Source: Triticum aestivum
Taxonomy: Eukaryota; Streptophyta; Magnoliopsida; Poales; Poaceae
Length of the DNA: 64,000 bases
NCBI RefSeq assembly: GCF_018294505.1
Contig: NC_057809.1
Span: 414,074,104-414,138,103 of the forward strand
Direction: 5' to 3'
Positions 33,371-45,120 of the stretch are shown here, one piece after another (the stretch's first letter is position 1; every line of letters begins with the position of its first letter). The notes under the pieces are model-generated. The model saw only the letters and a list, made by a program, of their open reading frames with translations. It ran no database searches and had not been told where the DNA came from. The translations under genes were made by a program, and so were the position numbers.

Positions 33371-33639
33371 CCAAGGTTATTGTGGCCTAGTTTTAAAAAA
33401 TAGGTTATTGCGGCCACTAGCAAACCACGGAAAAAGAACTGCACTGACTACAAGAAAACAAATAAACAAGACAATAAGGAAATAAATTAGCAAGCAGCTT
33501 ACACTAGGCTATCACGGCTATTACACATATTACATCCACTGGGCATCAAAGTTTGCCACCAGTGCAAATATAGGGAACAAAGCAGCATATAAACGCCGCA
33601 GCAAAACATGTCCAGAACTAAAACCACTTTAGAAGAGCT

Positions 33640-34078
33640 CAAGAAACAATATCCTGGGTACCCATAATGCTGGCAAGATGCTTAGCAAGCTTATTAACTT
33701 TCTCTTGTTTGGCGCTTAAATCCTCCGGCACTTGCTGTTGCACCAGAAAGTATGCATCTGAATTCTGCAGGGACTTCCTCAGTCCTTCGGCTTCCTATTG
33801 CATAACATCTGATTGATTTCTTTCAACTTGAAGTTGAGACTCAAGAAGCCGAACTGATTCAGGCAGCGAGTTTGAAGAGCTGGTGCCAGCAATAGTAGCC
33901 AGTAACTCGAACACTACATCAAGACAGGACTTTGGGGTTGTCTCAGTGTCTTCAATATAGTTTTTATCAGCTTTCTTGAAGACCAACATGGATGTCTCAC
34001 TATATTGAACCTTATCTGCATTACTTCCTTTACCATTGCATAACGGGGTACTCTTCTCCAATATTTTATCCGCGTTCT
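33640..34078 (-). pseudogene. Terminal exon of the second CACTA element's gene
   Basis: On the minus strand, after the acceptor TTTTAG before 34078, the frame encodes IEDTETTPKSCLD and RLLESQLQVER and meets a stop at 33797-33795. The same frame continues coding-like (Leu/Lys/Gln-rich) to about 33645. Similarity in motif order and spacing to the exon at 19542-19919 shows shared ancestry. Both copies carry a stop shortly after the ESQL/QSQL helix. Confidence 0.6.
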
Positions 34079-34554
34079 AAAAGAGAAACAAACAAACACA
34101 TCACAGGTTTACAATGTAGTATACGAAACTCATTTTGGTAAACCAGTTCAGTAGTAAGGTGGACAGGATAACAGCATGAAACAAACATATATCTATGTAG
34201 TATGGTCACTATATGGTATATATCATTCTAGTTTATGTTGCCAAATCAAGATAGATACAGTTCGAATCATATCTATTTAAGACAAAGCAGCACAGACAGA
34301 ATATAAGTGTGGGAAACTACACGGCAATCACAACACTTGTAATGTGCATGGCATGAGAACAGAACTGTTTATTCAATTGAAACTAAAATCAACATAGAGC
34401 AAGTTACAACAGCAAACACGTTAAAGAAACAGGTTTAAAACATACCTGTTGCACCATTGGAGTTTCAATTGTATCCTTCAAATTTGAAATCAGTTAGTAT
34501 GAGTAAATACAGTGATGCAAGAGCAAGGTAGTATGAAGCATAACTACGGAACCT

Positions 34555-34925
34555 GACCTGAGAACAATTCTTCTTTTGCTTTAAGCGTTGACTTGGGGTT
34601 CGGAGTGGTGGTCCTCGTGCTTTGGGAACTGTTGTTGCCTTACAAACTGCTCGTGTTTGGGTGCTCTGTGGTGGATACGGTGTTGTGTCAACGGGAACTG
34701 GGTTACTATCTGCTGGGGTTGGGGTTAGAAGGGGTGTAGCTAGTTCTCTGTCCAACTGGGTAGGGGTACAATCTGCGTGAGTCTGGGTTATGTGTGGTGG
34801 GGCTGGTTCTTGGGTAAGTACAACCGTGGTTCTATCTACATCGACAGGTAGCACGATCTTTTCTGAAGACCATGTTTTTACTCCCGCGGATACTGCCATC
34901 ACCCCCTCCAATTTAAATGGCTGAT
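34555..34925 (-). CDS. Thr/Pro-rich exon of the second CACTA element's gene
   Basis: Open on the minus strand, it starts with FKLEGVMAVSAGVKTWSSEK and continues into a low-complexity Thr/Pro/Asp region ending in a basic patch (SQRLKQKKNCSQ). Its beginning matches the duplicated exons at 35560-35735 and 36050-36235 (MEKSGVKIRSSE, MEKSRVKTRSSE), so it is a further, diverged member of that series. Function unknown. Confidence 0.45.
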
Positions 34926-34999
34926 AAACAAGAAAAGGAATTGAATGTACAGACATTGTAAGATAGACAGGTGCAATGGATAGTAGGGAAGAAAACAGG

Positions 35000-35450
35000 G
35001 CATGAAATAATTCACAATAATGTGGTCTAACCAAACAGAATAGCAGGACATAATTTCACATATATGATGGCTAATTAAACAGGATTGCATGACACAATTT
35101 CACATGTACGATGGCTAACTAAACAGGATAGAATGACATACTTCAAAATATGATGATTATGTAAACAGGGTGACATGATATAACTATACGATGTGTCTAT
35201 TAAAGTGGTTGGCATGCCATAAATCACAAACATGTCGTCGATGGAAACATGATGGCATGATATAATTCATGGACATAATTCAAAATATGATGACCATGTA
35301 AACAGGATGAGATGATATAACTATATTATGTCTTTGGAAAATGGGTTGGCATGCCACAATTCAGATACATGCCGTCTATGTAAACATCATGACAGGATAT
35401 AATTCAAATATATGATTTATATACTAAGGAAGTGAGCAGAGGGCAATCGC
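35000..35450. repeat. Minisatellite of about 45-bp units in a CACTA gene intron
   Basis: Units follow the pattern CATAATTCACATATATGATGG-CTAA-AAACAGGATGGCATGA with variation. They recur at about 35000, 35045, 35090, 35135, 35218, 35265 and 35355. Further single copies lie between the duplicated exons at 35790-35960 and 36285-36400. Confidence 0.65.
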
Positions 35451-35559
35451 ATATATGATGTGTCAACTAAGGAGATGGCATTCAATATCATGTATATGAT
35501 GTAAAAACTAAGCATTGCAATACATCAAATGCATGATATGAGTAATATAACTCTGCCAA

Positions 35560-36663
35560 GTTTGAGCATACACCTCAGGGGGATAATAGGACTGGTCATC
35601 TGCCTCTGAATCCTCCTCTGAAGAGCTATCTGTAACCAGCAAGATATCTGCTTCAGCAGGTAGCATTGTCTGCTCTGAAGACCTTATTTTCACTCCAGAT
35701 TTCTCCATCACCAATTCAAATGGCTGATGCACAGGAAGAGCAGTTGAGTATACAAACATTGTCAACAAAAGCAATGAGAGATACAAAAAAAGGACGGCAT
35801 GATATAATTCACATATATGACGCTTGGCTAAACAGCATAGCATTGCATAATTCACATATATAATGCCTTGCAACAAGATAGCATTGCATAATTCACATAT
35901 ATAATGTCTTGCAACAAGATGGGACTGCATAATTCACATATATGGTAATTAGACACTAAACAGGTGGCATTCACACAAAGCGTGTCTAAACTAAGCAAAT
36001 GACATAGCAATGCAAGATACCATACACACGATATGAGCAACATAACCTGCCAAGTTAGACCATGCACCTCGGGGGTCAATAGGACTGGTCATCTATCTCT
36101 GAATCCTCCTCTGAGGAGCTATCTGTAACCAGCAAGACATGCGCTTCGTCAGATAGCATTGTCTTCTCTGAAGACCTTGTTTTGACTCTAGATTTTTCCA
36201 TGACCGTGTCGAATGGATGATGCACATGAAGAGTAATTGAATGTACTATAATTATTGACAAATTTAACACGTAATAAAAAATGATGTCATGATATAATTC
36301 ACATATAAGATGACTGGCTAACCAGGGTGGCATTGCAAAATTCATGTATATGATGCCTGGCTAAACAAGATGGCATTGCATGATTCACATATACGATAAA
36401 GAAACTAAACAGATGGCATTGACACAAACCATGTCTAAACTAAGCAGATGACATCTTGGATGTATACAGTAAGCAATGCAAGGCACCATATGCATGATAT
36501 TACCAACATCAGCATGCCAAGTTAGAGCGATGACCTCATGGGGTAAATAGGAGTGGTCTTCTGCTTCTGAATCCCCCTCAGAACAGTTATCTTCCTCTTG
36601 ATTACTATCCGAAATGGGTGGAGGGGGGCTGCCTTTGCGCCCACCATGGAGCGACGTCTGCAT
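35560..36663 (-). repeat. Tandem duplication of an acidic exon (three copies, about 470-490 bp period)
   Basis: Minus-strand exons near 35735-35560, 36235-36050 and 36663-36530 encode an acidic core: DSSSEEDSEADDQSYYPPEV, DSSSEEDSEIDDQSY and EGDSEAEDHSYLPHEV. Corresponding points (GGACTGGTCATCT on the plus strand) lie at 35589, 36082 and 36550, spacing 493 and 468 bp. The middle copy has a stop after DDQSY. Intervening introns contain the 45-bp minisatellite unit. It is a unit amplification of exon plus intron. Confidence 0.7.
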
Positions 36664-37080
36664 GAAATTTTATTGCCACACAAGGATCGTCTCTTTTGCT
36701 CTACATGTTCAGTTCCATTGTGTACAATAACTGACATGCATAGGAATAAAACATAGTGAGATTATGTAAGGAGTGCATGCACAAATCCAGAGTGATGGTA
36801 GCAAACTATGGATACACCCAAAACCGATGATAGCAGGCAGATAATAGCTTTAGTTAAAAAGTACATATAATGGCTCCTTTAATGTTTGTTTGCACCCAAC
36901 ATGAAACTCATAGTAGACACCCGAGATTAACCAGATAGTAGATAGATAGTACTGATTGCTACCCCAATATGTACCCCACAACCATTTAAAAACTCAAGTT
37001 TCATCATAAATTTGGACCTGACTCAGAGTCTAATAGGTGAACACGACGATAAAGTAGCATGTCATCATATTAAGCGATGC
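36664..37080. other. Intron-like DNA of the CACTA gene; no gene seen
   Basis: AT-rich, no sustained frame. Contains a short repeat of ACATAGTGAG/AGTAGATAGATAG words but no clear element. Confidence 0.35.
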
Positions 37081-37084
37081 ATAA

Positions 37085-37270
37085 CGTAAGCAGACACGGA
37101 AGAGTGCGACCTCTCTTGCGGACTCATGTAGTCCTCAAGGTCATCTGCTCAGTTGATGATGGTAATGCAGTTGTCGTGGCTGCCGGCGGCGGGGAAGAAG
37201 ATATGAGGCGGCGAAAGACAGTCTGGAGAGCGGATCCCTGCTGTGGTGAACCCTTCCGTCGTTGGAGCAG
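37085..37270 (-). pseudogene. First-exon module, copy A, of the second CACTA element
   Basis: The minus strand encodes HIFFPAAGSH, then, past a stop, MSPQERSHSS, matching KVFFPAADSH...SQERWYSS at 5385-5513. The in-frame stop between the two blocks marks decay. Confidence 0.45.
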
Positions 37271-37359
37271 CTAAGCTGGGGTGGAACACAGCACCGCAGG
37301 AGCAGGACAAACCACACAAGGTTTTCTTTGACACATATCAGTAACAGAAGTAATTGTTT

Positions 37360-37800
37360 AAGGGCTTGTTTGAATTTGAGGATTCTAACAATGCAGGGAT
37401 AGGAAATAGACAGGAATAGGATAGGAATGCACATGCAAAATAGAGAATTTAAAAACAAAGGATTTCTGCCAATCTGGGTGTTTGCTTCACAAGAATTGGA
37501 AGAACACAGGATGCAAAGAAGCATGGTGAGATTAAGTCAAACCATGAGAAAATGTACGGTTATAATGCTATTATGCTCTATCTCTTAGTATTGTGCTTCA
37601 TGAATAGGAATTTGAAAAGGAGGACAAGTGGAAATTAAAATTCCTACGGTTTTTCTTTCAACAAGACACTAAAGGAACAAATCCTATTGTTTCCTTTGCT
37701 CCATTCCTTTGCACCAAATTCATGAAAAGTAGAACCATATGAAACTTTCCAATTCCTATGTTTTTCATTCACTTTTCCTTTCAAGCATTGGCGATTCTAG
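37360..37800. repeat. Possible MITE within the CACTA intron
   Basis: A block beginning GGGCTTGTTTGAATTTGAGG and dense in GGAATAGGA/TTCCTATT-type words is typical of some GGGCTTGTTTG-ended MITEs, and TAA precedes it at 37359-37361. A matching right terminus and TSD could not be fixed, so the limits are approximate. Confidence 0.3.
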
Positions 37801-38104
37801 TAGGCAGGCTTGAGCAAGGAAAGGCCTACACTAAAAAATTGTTTTTGTGCTACTTCAATTACTTTGGACCCAGGCCACTGCCCTACTAGCTCAGCTCCCA
37901 GGGCCATCGACAAATGCATAACTCAAACGCGCAGAGATAAATAATGATGGCGTTCAGGAGAGTCCATCACGGATAGCTAAGTTGCCTGGTACCTCACTGC
38001 TTGTCATATAGTAGGATAAAATAATCGTATTTCCCGTTACTCCGTGTGCTCAGTGGACAATACATATATAACATGTAGAGTAAAAAAGAGATGCAACAAG
38101 TGTA

Positions 38105-38377
38105 CAACCTCTTTGGCGAAGCCATGTCAATCTCAACATGATTGGGTTGGCCGGTGAGGTTGCTCCGGATGACTTGGCTGTCGGAGGAGGGGAAGAAGAT
38201 CTTAGGCGTCTGGAGATGGAGCCCGAGGTACTGCTCCACTGTGATGGAGGGTTTCGTCGTTGGAGCAGCTCCGGTGAGTTGTACGATGCCGAGGCTGAAG
38301 CAGGACAAGAGAGACAACGTTAACCTGAGTGGAATTCTAATAGCATCTCCAATAGATGACGTAAAATACATAACCAC
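38105..38377 (-). pseudogene. First-exon module, copy B, of the second CACTA element
   Basis: The minus-strand frame encodes KIFFPSSDSQ and ends MASPKRLYTC. The end of the module (TGTACAACCTCTTTGG on the plus strand, 38100) recurs at about 39265 beside another decayed module. It is homologous in arrangement to 5385-5513. Confidence 0.45.
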
Positions 38378-38416
38378 AAAGTGCTAGATGTAAAATACAT
38401 CAGCCGCTCATCTCTG

Positions 38417-38511
38417 AACTTAACTGTCGAAACTGAATTTAACTATCGAAACTGAACTTCACTGTCGAAACTAAATTTTGCTATCGAAACAGAATTTAAC
38501 TGTCGAAACTG
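38417..38511. repeat. 19-bp minisatellite, five copies
   Basis: Five adjacent 19-base units of the form AATTTAACTGTCGAAACTG run from 38417 to 38511, each with 0-5 changes. The array abuts the small inverted-repeat element at 38530. Confidence 0.9.
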
Positions 38512-38529
38512 AACGCACTAGAGGTGAGG

Positions 38530-38976
38530 CTACATGTCAGTCGACTGACCTTTTTCATCTCTGGTCTGTCGATTTTGCAGCCGTTGGATACGAAATCAAG
38601 GGCCTGCAGTTCATCTTCAACCTCCACCCCCCTGAGCCGCCAGCCACCACCGGCCAAACAGCCTCCCCCCCCCCCCGTCGCCCGCGGCCGACGGTGCGCC
38701 ACCCTGCCCGCCCCGAAAACACTCCCCACCGCTGGTCCGCCGCTGCCCCAGCCATCCCTCTAGGCCCCCCCATGCTGAGCTTTTTCTCCGGTGATCCCCA
38801 TGCCACCGCCCCACCACCACCGGTGACCACCGCCCCCACCCTGAACCCTAAGATAGATAGTGGGGTACCTCTCCGGTGAGCCCCCCTCCCCGCTGCGGCT
38901 GGTTCTTCCTTAACTCCGGCGAGCCCCCCCTGAAAATCGACTGACCCAAAAGTCGATTCAGTCGACTGAAGTGTAG
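38530..38976. mobile_element. Small GC-rich element with CTACA...TCAGTCGACTGA inverted termini
   Basis: Left terminus CTACATGTCAGTCGACTGA (38530-38548) and right terminus, on the complement, CTACACTTCAGTCGACTGA (38976-38958) are near-perfect inverted repeats. TCAGTCGACTGA is itself a palindrome. The 400-bp interior is much more GC-rich than its surroundings, includes a C-run near 38668-38680 and resembles the 5' part of a plant gene. No TSD could be identified with confidence. A Pack-type DNA element is the favoured reading. Confidence 0.5.
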
Positions 38977-38989
38977 CTAAATCGGAGCA

Positions 38990-39085
38990 GCATCGCAAGC
39001 AAGAGCAAGAGCAAGAGCAGCAGCGCGAGCAAGAGCAAGAGCAAGAGCAGACAAGGCAGGGGACTGAGAGCAAGAGCAGAGCAGC
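38990..39085. repeat. Hexanucleotide-type repeat (AGCAAG / AGCAGC)
   Basis: AGCAAGAGCAAGAGCAAGAG-type runs occur twice, separated by AGCAGCGCG, within 38990-39085. Simple-sequence expansion. Confidence 0.8.
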
Positions 39086-39129
39086 AGCGTGAGTGAGAGC
39101 TAAAGCAGCAGTAGCTCCTACTGATGTGT

Positions 39130-39660
39130 ACGTCCCTGCCGAGGGAGCGACGCCGTGGAGGAAGTGGCCGACGATGCCGCCGTGGATGGAGCCACGCCGT
39201 GTCGGCTCGGGACCGAGCGCCGGCAGCACCGTGAGATCGAATCAAGAAGAAAATGCTTCGATTAGTGTACAACCTCTTTGGTGGAGCCGATTAGGCCATA
39301 GCTTCATCCGAGGAAACGGTGATGATGATGCTCTTCCAGTGGTGCAGGTGAATACGGCGGTGTGGGAATGGAGGTGGCGAGAAAGGCGAGGGGAACGTCG
39401 GGGCAGCTCCTTGGAGGAGGAGGATGGGGTGGCCGATCTGGCGGGACGATTAGATCGATGACGGATCCTCATCCGGTACGGTGGATGAGGGATGTTGAGG
39501 TGTTGCTGTGGACGATGTCGTCGGGGAAGAGGCTCCGACTGGTGGCGGACGGAGGAGGGTGTGGGGCTTCGCGGGTTTTCCCGACCTCGGTGTACGAATG
39601 GGTGGGCGGATGGGATGAGAGTGGGGAACCACGGCTTAGGGACGCGCTTGTCCGAAATAT
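39130..39660 (-). other. Decayed gene-like block at the outer end of the second CACTA element
   Basis: GC-rich sequence with long overlapping frames on both strands. On the minus strand near 39300-39250 it resembles the end of the first-exon modules (PP-KRLYT-like in one frame). No intact product can be assigned; its composition contrasts with AT-rich DNA to the right. Confidence 0.3.
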
Positions 39661-39676
39661 GGGGTAAGTTACGAAA

Positions 39677-40420
39677 GTACCCCCATCGATTTGAGGCGGT
39701 TCTTTCGGTTCAGAGGTATCATGGGCATTTCGCGTGTCGGGATTTCACAGGAGGTGGGAGTTTTCGCGCGCGTTCTAATTTTGGAATAGCAAGGCGCGGG
39801 TTGAGATGGAGGGTGTTGTTGGAGCACAACGAGACAAAGATATATCTTAAATATTTCAGGCTAACAAGGCACGGGTTGAAATTTCCGGACAAGCCTAACA
39901 TGTACTGTACCAAATCAATTCGCACTAAAAATGTCATTCAAAACTTTGAATTCATGTTATGTTCAATTAAAATATTTCGCTACGTGTATAATGCATGCAA
40001 CCTACTGCTCAAATGAACGTTTTAATGCATTCCAAACGTATATACTACCGCTTCAATATGAACTAAATCTAAATTTGTTTCTCTATTTGAATAAGATCTA
40101 CAATAATGATTTTTGTGAAGTCAAAGCATTTGAATTCATTTCTCTGTTTTAATAAGATCTACAATCATCATTATTGTCAAGTTAAACCATCGTTTGTGTA
40201 TTATCTTCACAGCACACCACATGATTAGCCTCATATGAACTATGTGTACTATATGAACTCGAACTCAATTTTTTGAATCCACTTTATGTTGATTTCAAAT
40301 CATAGTATATTTCAAGCTCTAGCTAGATCTTCATAATCTAAACCATGTCTCATATGTATAATGTGTTTATCACATTATGTATGGTGCCCCGCCCCCTACG
40401 CCTACAAGTATTTAGATGTG
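39677..40420. other. AT-rich DNA; no gene seen
   Basis: No sustained frame or recognisable element. Short repeated phrases (AATAAGATCTACAAT at about 40093 and 40151) are present. Confidence 0.4.
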
Positions 40421-40617
40421 AGTTGCAAACACCACACATTACCACAAATCCAAATAAAATGTGAGAATGTTCGATATATAGTATTGTTTAATTGTTCGAT
40501 AATTAGTTGTAAGCTGCAAATGCCACACATTATCACAAATTCAAATAAAATGTGAGATTGTTCGATGTATAGTATGGTTTAATTGTCCGACATTTAGCTG
40601 TCAGTTGCAAATGCCAT
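40421..40617. repeat. 91-bp tandem repeat, third unit split by the Athila insertion
   Basis: Unit 1 is 40421-40511 and unit 2 is 40512-40602, both starting AGYTGCAAAYRCCACACATT. Unit 3 begins at 40603 and resumes after the insertion at 47794 (GCCATGCATTATCACAT). Confidence 0.75.
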
Positions 40618-42302
40618 TGATGTCTACTACACAACCTTCTTCTTGGAGACATTGTTGGGCCTCCAAGTGCAGAGGTTTCTAGGACAGTAGCAAATTTCCC
40701 TCAAGTGGATGACCTAAGGTTTATCAATCCATGGGAGGCGTAGGATGAAGATGGTTTCTCTCAAACAACCCTGCAACCAAATAATAGAGAGTCTCTTGTG
40801 TCCCCAACACACCCAATACAATGGTAAATTGTATAGGTGCACTAGTTCGGCGAAGAGATGGTGATACAAGTGCAATATGGATGGTAGATATATGTTTTCG
40901 TAATCTAAAAATATAAAAACAGCAAGGTAACTAATGATAAAAGTGAGCACAACCGGTATTGCAATGCATTGAAACAAGGCCTAGGGTTCATACTTTCACT
41001 AGTGCAAGTCCTCTCAACAATAATAACATAGTTGGATCACATAACTATCCCTCAACATGCAACAAAGAGTCACTCCAAAGTCACTAATAGTGGAGAACAA
41101 ACGAAGAGATTATGGTAGGGTATGAAACCACCTCAAAGTTATCCTTTCTGATCGATCTATTCAAGAGTCCGTAGTAAAATAACACGAAGCTATTCTTTCC
41201 GTTCAATCTATCCTAGAGTTCGTACTAGAATAACACCTTAAGACACAAATCAACCAAAATCCTAATGTCACCTAGATACTCCAATGTCACCTCAAGTATC
41301 CGTGGGTATGATTATACGATATGCATCACACAATCTCAGATTCATCTATTCAAACCAACACAAAGAACTTCAAAGAGTGCCCCAAAGATTCTACTGGAGA
41401 GTCAAGACGAAAACGTGTGCCAACCCCTATGCATAGGTTCATGGGCGGAACCCGCAAGTTGATCACCAAAACATACATCATGTGGATCAATGGAATACCC
41501 CACTGTCACCACGGGTATTCCATGCAAGACATACATCAAGTGTTCTCAAATCCTTAAAGACTCAATCCGATAAGATAACTTCACAAGGAAAACTCAATCC
41601 ATTACAAAACGGTAGAGGGGGAGAAACATCAGAAGATCCAACTATAATAGCAAAGCTTGCGGTACATCAAGATCGTACCACCTCAAGAACACGAGAGGGA
41701 GAGAGATCAAACACATAGCTACTAGTACATACCCTCAGCCCCGAGGGAGAACTACTCCCTCCTCGTCATGGAGAGCGCTGGGATGATGAAGATGGCCACC
41801 GGAGAGGCATTCCTCCCTCCGGCAGGGTGCCGGAACGGGTCTAGATTGGTTTTCGGTGGCTACGGAGGCTTCTGGCGGCGGAACTCCCAATCTATTGTGC
41901 TCCCCAATGGTTTTAGGGTATATTGGTATATATAGGAGGAAGAAATACGTTAGGGGGGCCACGAGGGGCCCACGAGGGTGGAGGGCGCGCCCAGGCGGGG
42001 TGGGCGTGCCCCCCTGCCTCGTGCCTTCCTCGTTGCTTCCCTTACGTACACCCCAAGTCTTCTGGATTGCTTCCGTTCCAAAAATAAGTTTCGTGAAGTT
42101 TCAGGTCAATTGGACTCCGTTTGATTTCCTTTTCTGTGATACTCTAAAACAACGAAAAACATAAACTGGCACTGGGCTCTAGGTTAATAGGTTAGTCCCA
42201 AAAATCATATAAAATATCATATTAATGCGTATAAAACATCCAAGGTTGATAATATAATAGCATGGAACAATCAAAAATTATAGATACGTTGGAGACGTAT
42301 CA
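40618..42302 (-). repeat. Athila-like 3' LTR (left copy)
   Basis: 1685 bp. It retains a 17-base segment (around 41264-41280) that the other LTR lacks. A minus-strand TATA box (CTATATATACC) lies near 41925-41935. Confidence 0.9.
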
Positions 42303-45120
42303 GCATCCCCAAGCTTAATTCTTGCTCGTCCTCGAGTAGGTAAATGATAAAAACAGAATTTTTGATGTGGAATGCTACCTAACATATTTCGCTAAGTAAT
42401 TCTCTTTATTGTGGAATGAATGTTCAGATCCATAAGATTCAAGATAAAAGTTTAATATTGACATAAAAATAATAATACTTCTAGCATACTAACTAAGCAA
42501 TCATGTCTTCTCAAAATAACATGGCCAAAGAAAGCTATCCCTACAAAATCATATAGTCTGGCTATGATCTATCTTCACCACACAAAGTATTTAAATCATG
42601 CACAACCATGATGACAAGCCAAGCAATTGTTTCATACTTTTGATGTTCTCAAACATTTTCGATCTTCACGCAATACATGAGCGTTAGTCATGGACATAGC
42701 ACTATAGGTGGAATAGAATGGTGGTTGTGGAGAAGACAAAAAGGGAGAAGATAGTCTCACACCAACTAGGCGTATCAATGGGCTATGGAGATGCCTATCA
42801 ATAGATATCAATGTGAGTGAGTAGGGATTTCCATGCAACGGATGCACTAGAGCTATAAATGTATGAAAGCTCAACAAAAGAAACTAGTGGGTGTGCATCC
42901 AACTCGCTTTCTCATGAAGACCTAGGGTATTTTGAGGAAGCCCATCATTGGAATATACAATCCAAGTTCTATAATGAAAGATTCCCACTAGTATATGAAA
43001 GTGACAACATAGGAGACTCTCTATCATGATCATGGTGCTACTTTGAAGCACAAGTGTGGTAAAATGATAGTAGCATTGTCCCTTCTCTCTTTTTCTCTCG
43101 TATTTTTTTATTTGGGCCTCTCTTTTTTATGGCCTCTTTTTTCGTCCGGAGTCTCATCCCGACTTGTGGGGGAATCATAGTCTTCATCGTCCTTTCCTCA
43201 CTTGGGACAATGCTCTAAAAATGATGATCATCACACTTTTATTTACTTACAACTCAACAATTACAACTCAATACTTAGAACAAAATATGACTCTATGTGA
43301 ATGCCTCCGGTGGTGTACCAGGATATGCAATGAATCAAGAGTGACATGTATGAAAGAATTATGAACAGTGGCTTTGTCACAAATACAATGTCAACTACAT
43401 GATCATGCATAGCAATATGACAATGATGAAGCGTGTCATAATAAATGGAACGGTGGTAAGTTGCATGGCAATATATCTTGGAATGGCTATGGAAATTCCA
43501 TAATAGGTAAGTATGGTGGCTGTTTTGAGGAAGGTAAATGGTGGGTTTATGGTACCGGCGAAAGTTGCGCGGTACTAGAGAGGCTAGCAATGGTGGAAGG
43601 GTGAGAGTGCGTATAATCCATGGACTCAACATTAGTCATAAAGAACTCACACACTTATTGCAAAAATCTATTACTTATCGCAAAAAATTACTATGCGCAT
43701 GCTCCTAGGGGGATAGATTGGTAGGAAAATACCATCGCTCGTCCCCGACCGCCACTCATAAGGAAGACAATCAATAAATAAATCATGCTCCGACTTCATC
43801 ACATAACGGTTCACCATACGTGCATGCTACAGGAATCACAAACTTTAACACAAGTATCTCTCAAATCCACAACTACTCAACTAGCATGACTCTAATATCA
43901 CCATCTTCATATCTCAAAACAATCATCAAGTATCAAACTTCTCATAGTATTCAATGCACTCTATATGAAAGTTTTTATTATATCCCTCTTGGATGCCCAT
44001 CATATTAGGACAAAATTCATAACCAAAGCAAATTACCATGCTTTTTAGGACTCTCAAAATAATATAAGTGACGCATGAGAGTTCATATATTTCTATAAAA
44101 TAAAACCACCACCATGCTCTAACAAGATATAAGTGAAGCACTAGAGCAAAGGACAAACTACTCCAAAAGATATAAGTGAAGATCAATGAGTAGTTGAATA
44201 ATTATGCAACTACGTGAAGACTCTCCCATTTAATAATTTCAGATATTGATATTTTATCCAAACATCAAGCAAAGCAAACGAAAAGAAAATGACGCTCCAA
44301 GCAAAACACATATCATGTGGTAAATAAAAATATAGCTCCAAGTAAAGTTACCGATGAACGAAGACGAAAGAGGGGATGCCTTCCGGGGCATCCCCAAGCT
44401 TAGGCTCTTGGTTGTCCTATAATATTGCCTTGGGGTGCCTTGGGCATCCCCAATCTTAGGGTCTTGCCACTCCTTGTTCCATAATCCATCAAATCTTTAC
44501 CCAAAACTTGAAAACTTCACAACACAAAACTTAACAAGAGAATCTCGTGAGCACCGTTAGCGAAAGACAACAAAACACCACTTCAAGGTACTATAGTGAA
44601 CTCATTCTTTATTTATATTGGATTTAAAACTACTCTATTCCAACTTCTCTATGGTTTATAAACTATTTCACTAGCCATAGATTCATCAAAATAAGCAAAC
44701 AACACACGAAAAACAGAATCTGTCAAAAACAGAAAAGTCTGTAGTAATCTGTGACTAACGCAAACTTCTGGAACCTCAAAAATTCTAAAATAAATTTCTG
44801 GACGTGAGGAATTTATCTATTAATCATCTGCAAAAATAATTAACCAAATATCACTTCCAAATAAAAATGGCAGCAATTCTCGTGAGCGCTAAATTTCTGT
44901 TTTTTACGGCAAGATCAAAAAGACATTCCCCAAGTCTTCCCAACGGTTCTACTTGGCACAAGCACTAATTAAAACATAAAACCACATCTAAATAGAGGCT
45001 AGATGAATTATTTATTACTAAACAGGAACAAAAAGCAAGTAACAAAAATAAAATTGGGTTGCCCCCCAACAAGCGCTATCGTTTAACGCCCCTAGCTAGG
45101 CATGATGAATTCAATGATGC
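42303..45120 (-). other. Internal non-coding region of the Athila-like element
   Basis: AT-rich with only short frames. The phrase GCATCCCCAAGCTTAGG recurs (44388, related 44446), echoing the polypurine/LTR junction at 42303-42318. No retroviral enzyme motif was seen on either strand. Confidence 0.6.

Larger units (their letters stand above)
32077..39700 (-). mobile_element. Second CACTA-type element, opposite orientation; right end not found
   Basis: The left end CACTACAAAAAAATGCACTT begins at 32080 and matches the end at 21477 in reverse complement. TGGGCC/GGCCCG motifs fill 32500-33370. Gene exons are on the minus strand: terminal exon near 34078-33780, a Thr/Pro-rich exon at 34925-34555, three duplicated exons at 36640-35560 and first-exon modules at 38377-37080. 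No second CACTA terminus with TTTTTTTGTAGTG was seen to the right, so the right limit given is where gene-like signal fades. No transposase motif was recognised. Confidence 0.6.

Noticed and set aside
34465..36345. Reading the minus-strand frames as independent small genes
   Set aside because: Homology between them and splice-like ends show that they are duplicated exons of one transposon gene.
38555..39229. Long minus-strand frame of 224 codons
   Set aside because: It spans the small inverted-repeat element, its C run and the hexanucleotide repeat; the product is low complexity and the frame follows from high GC.
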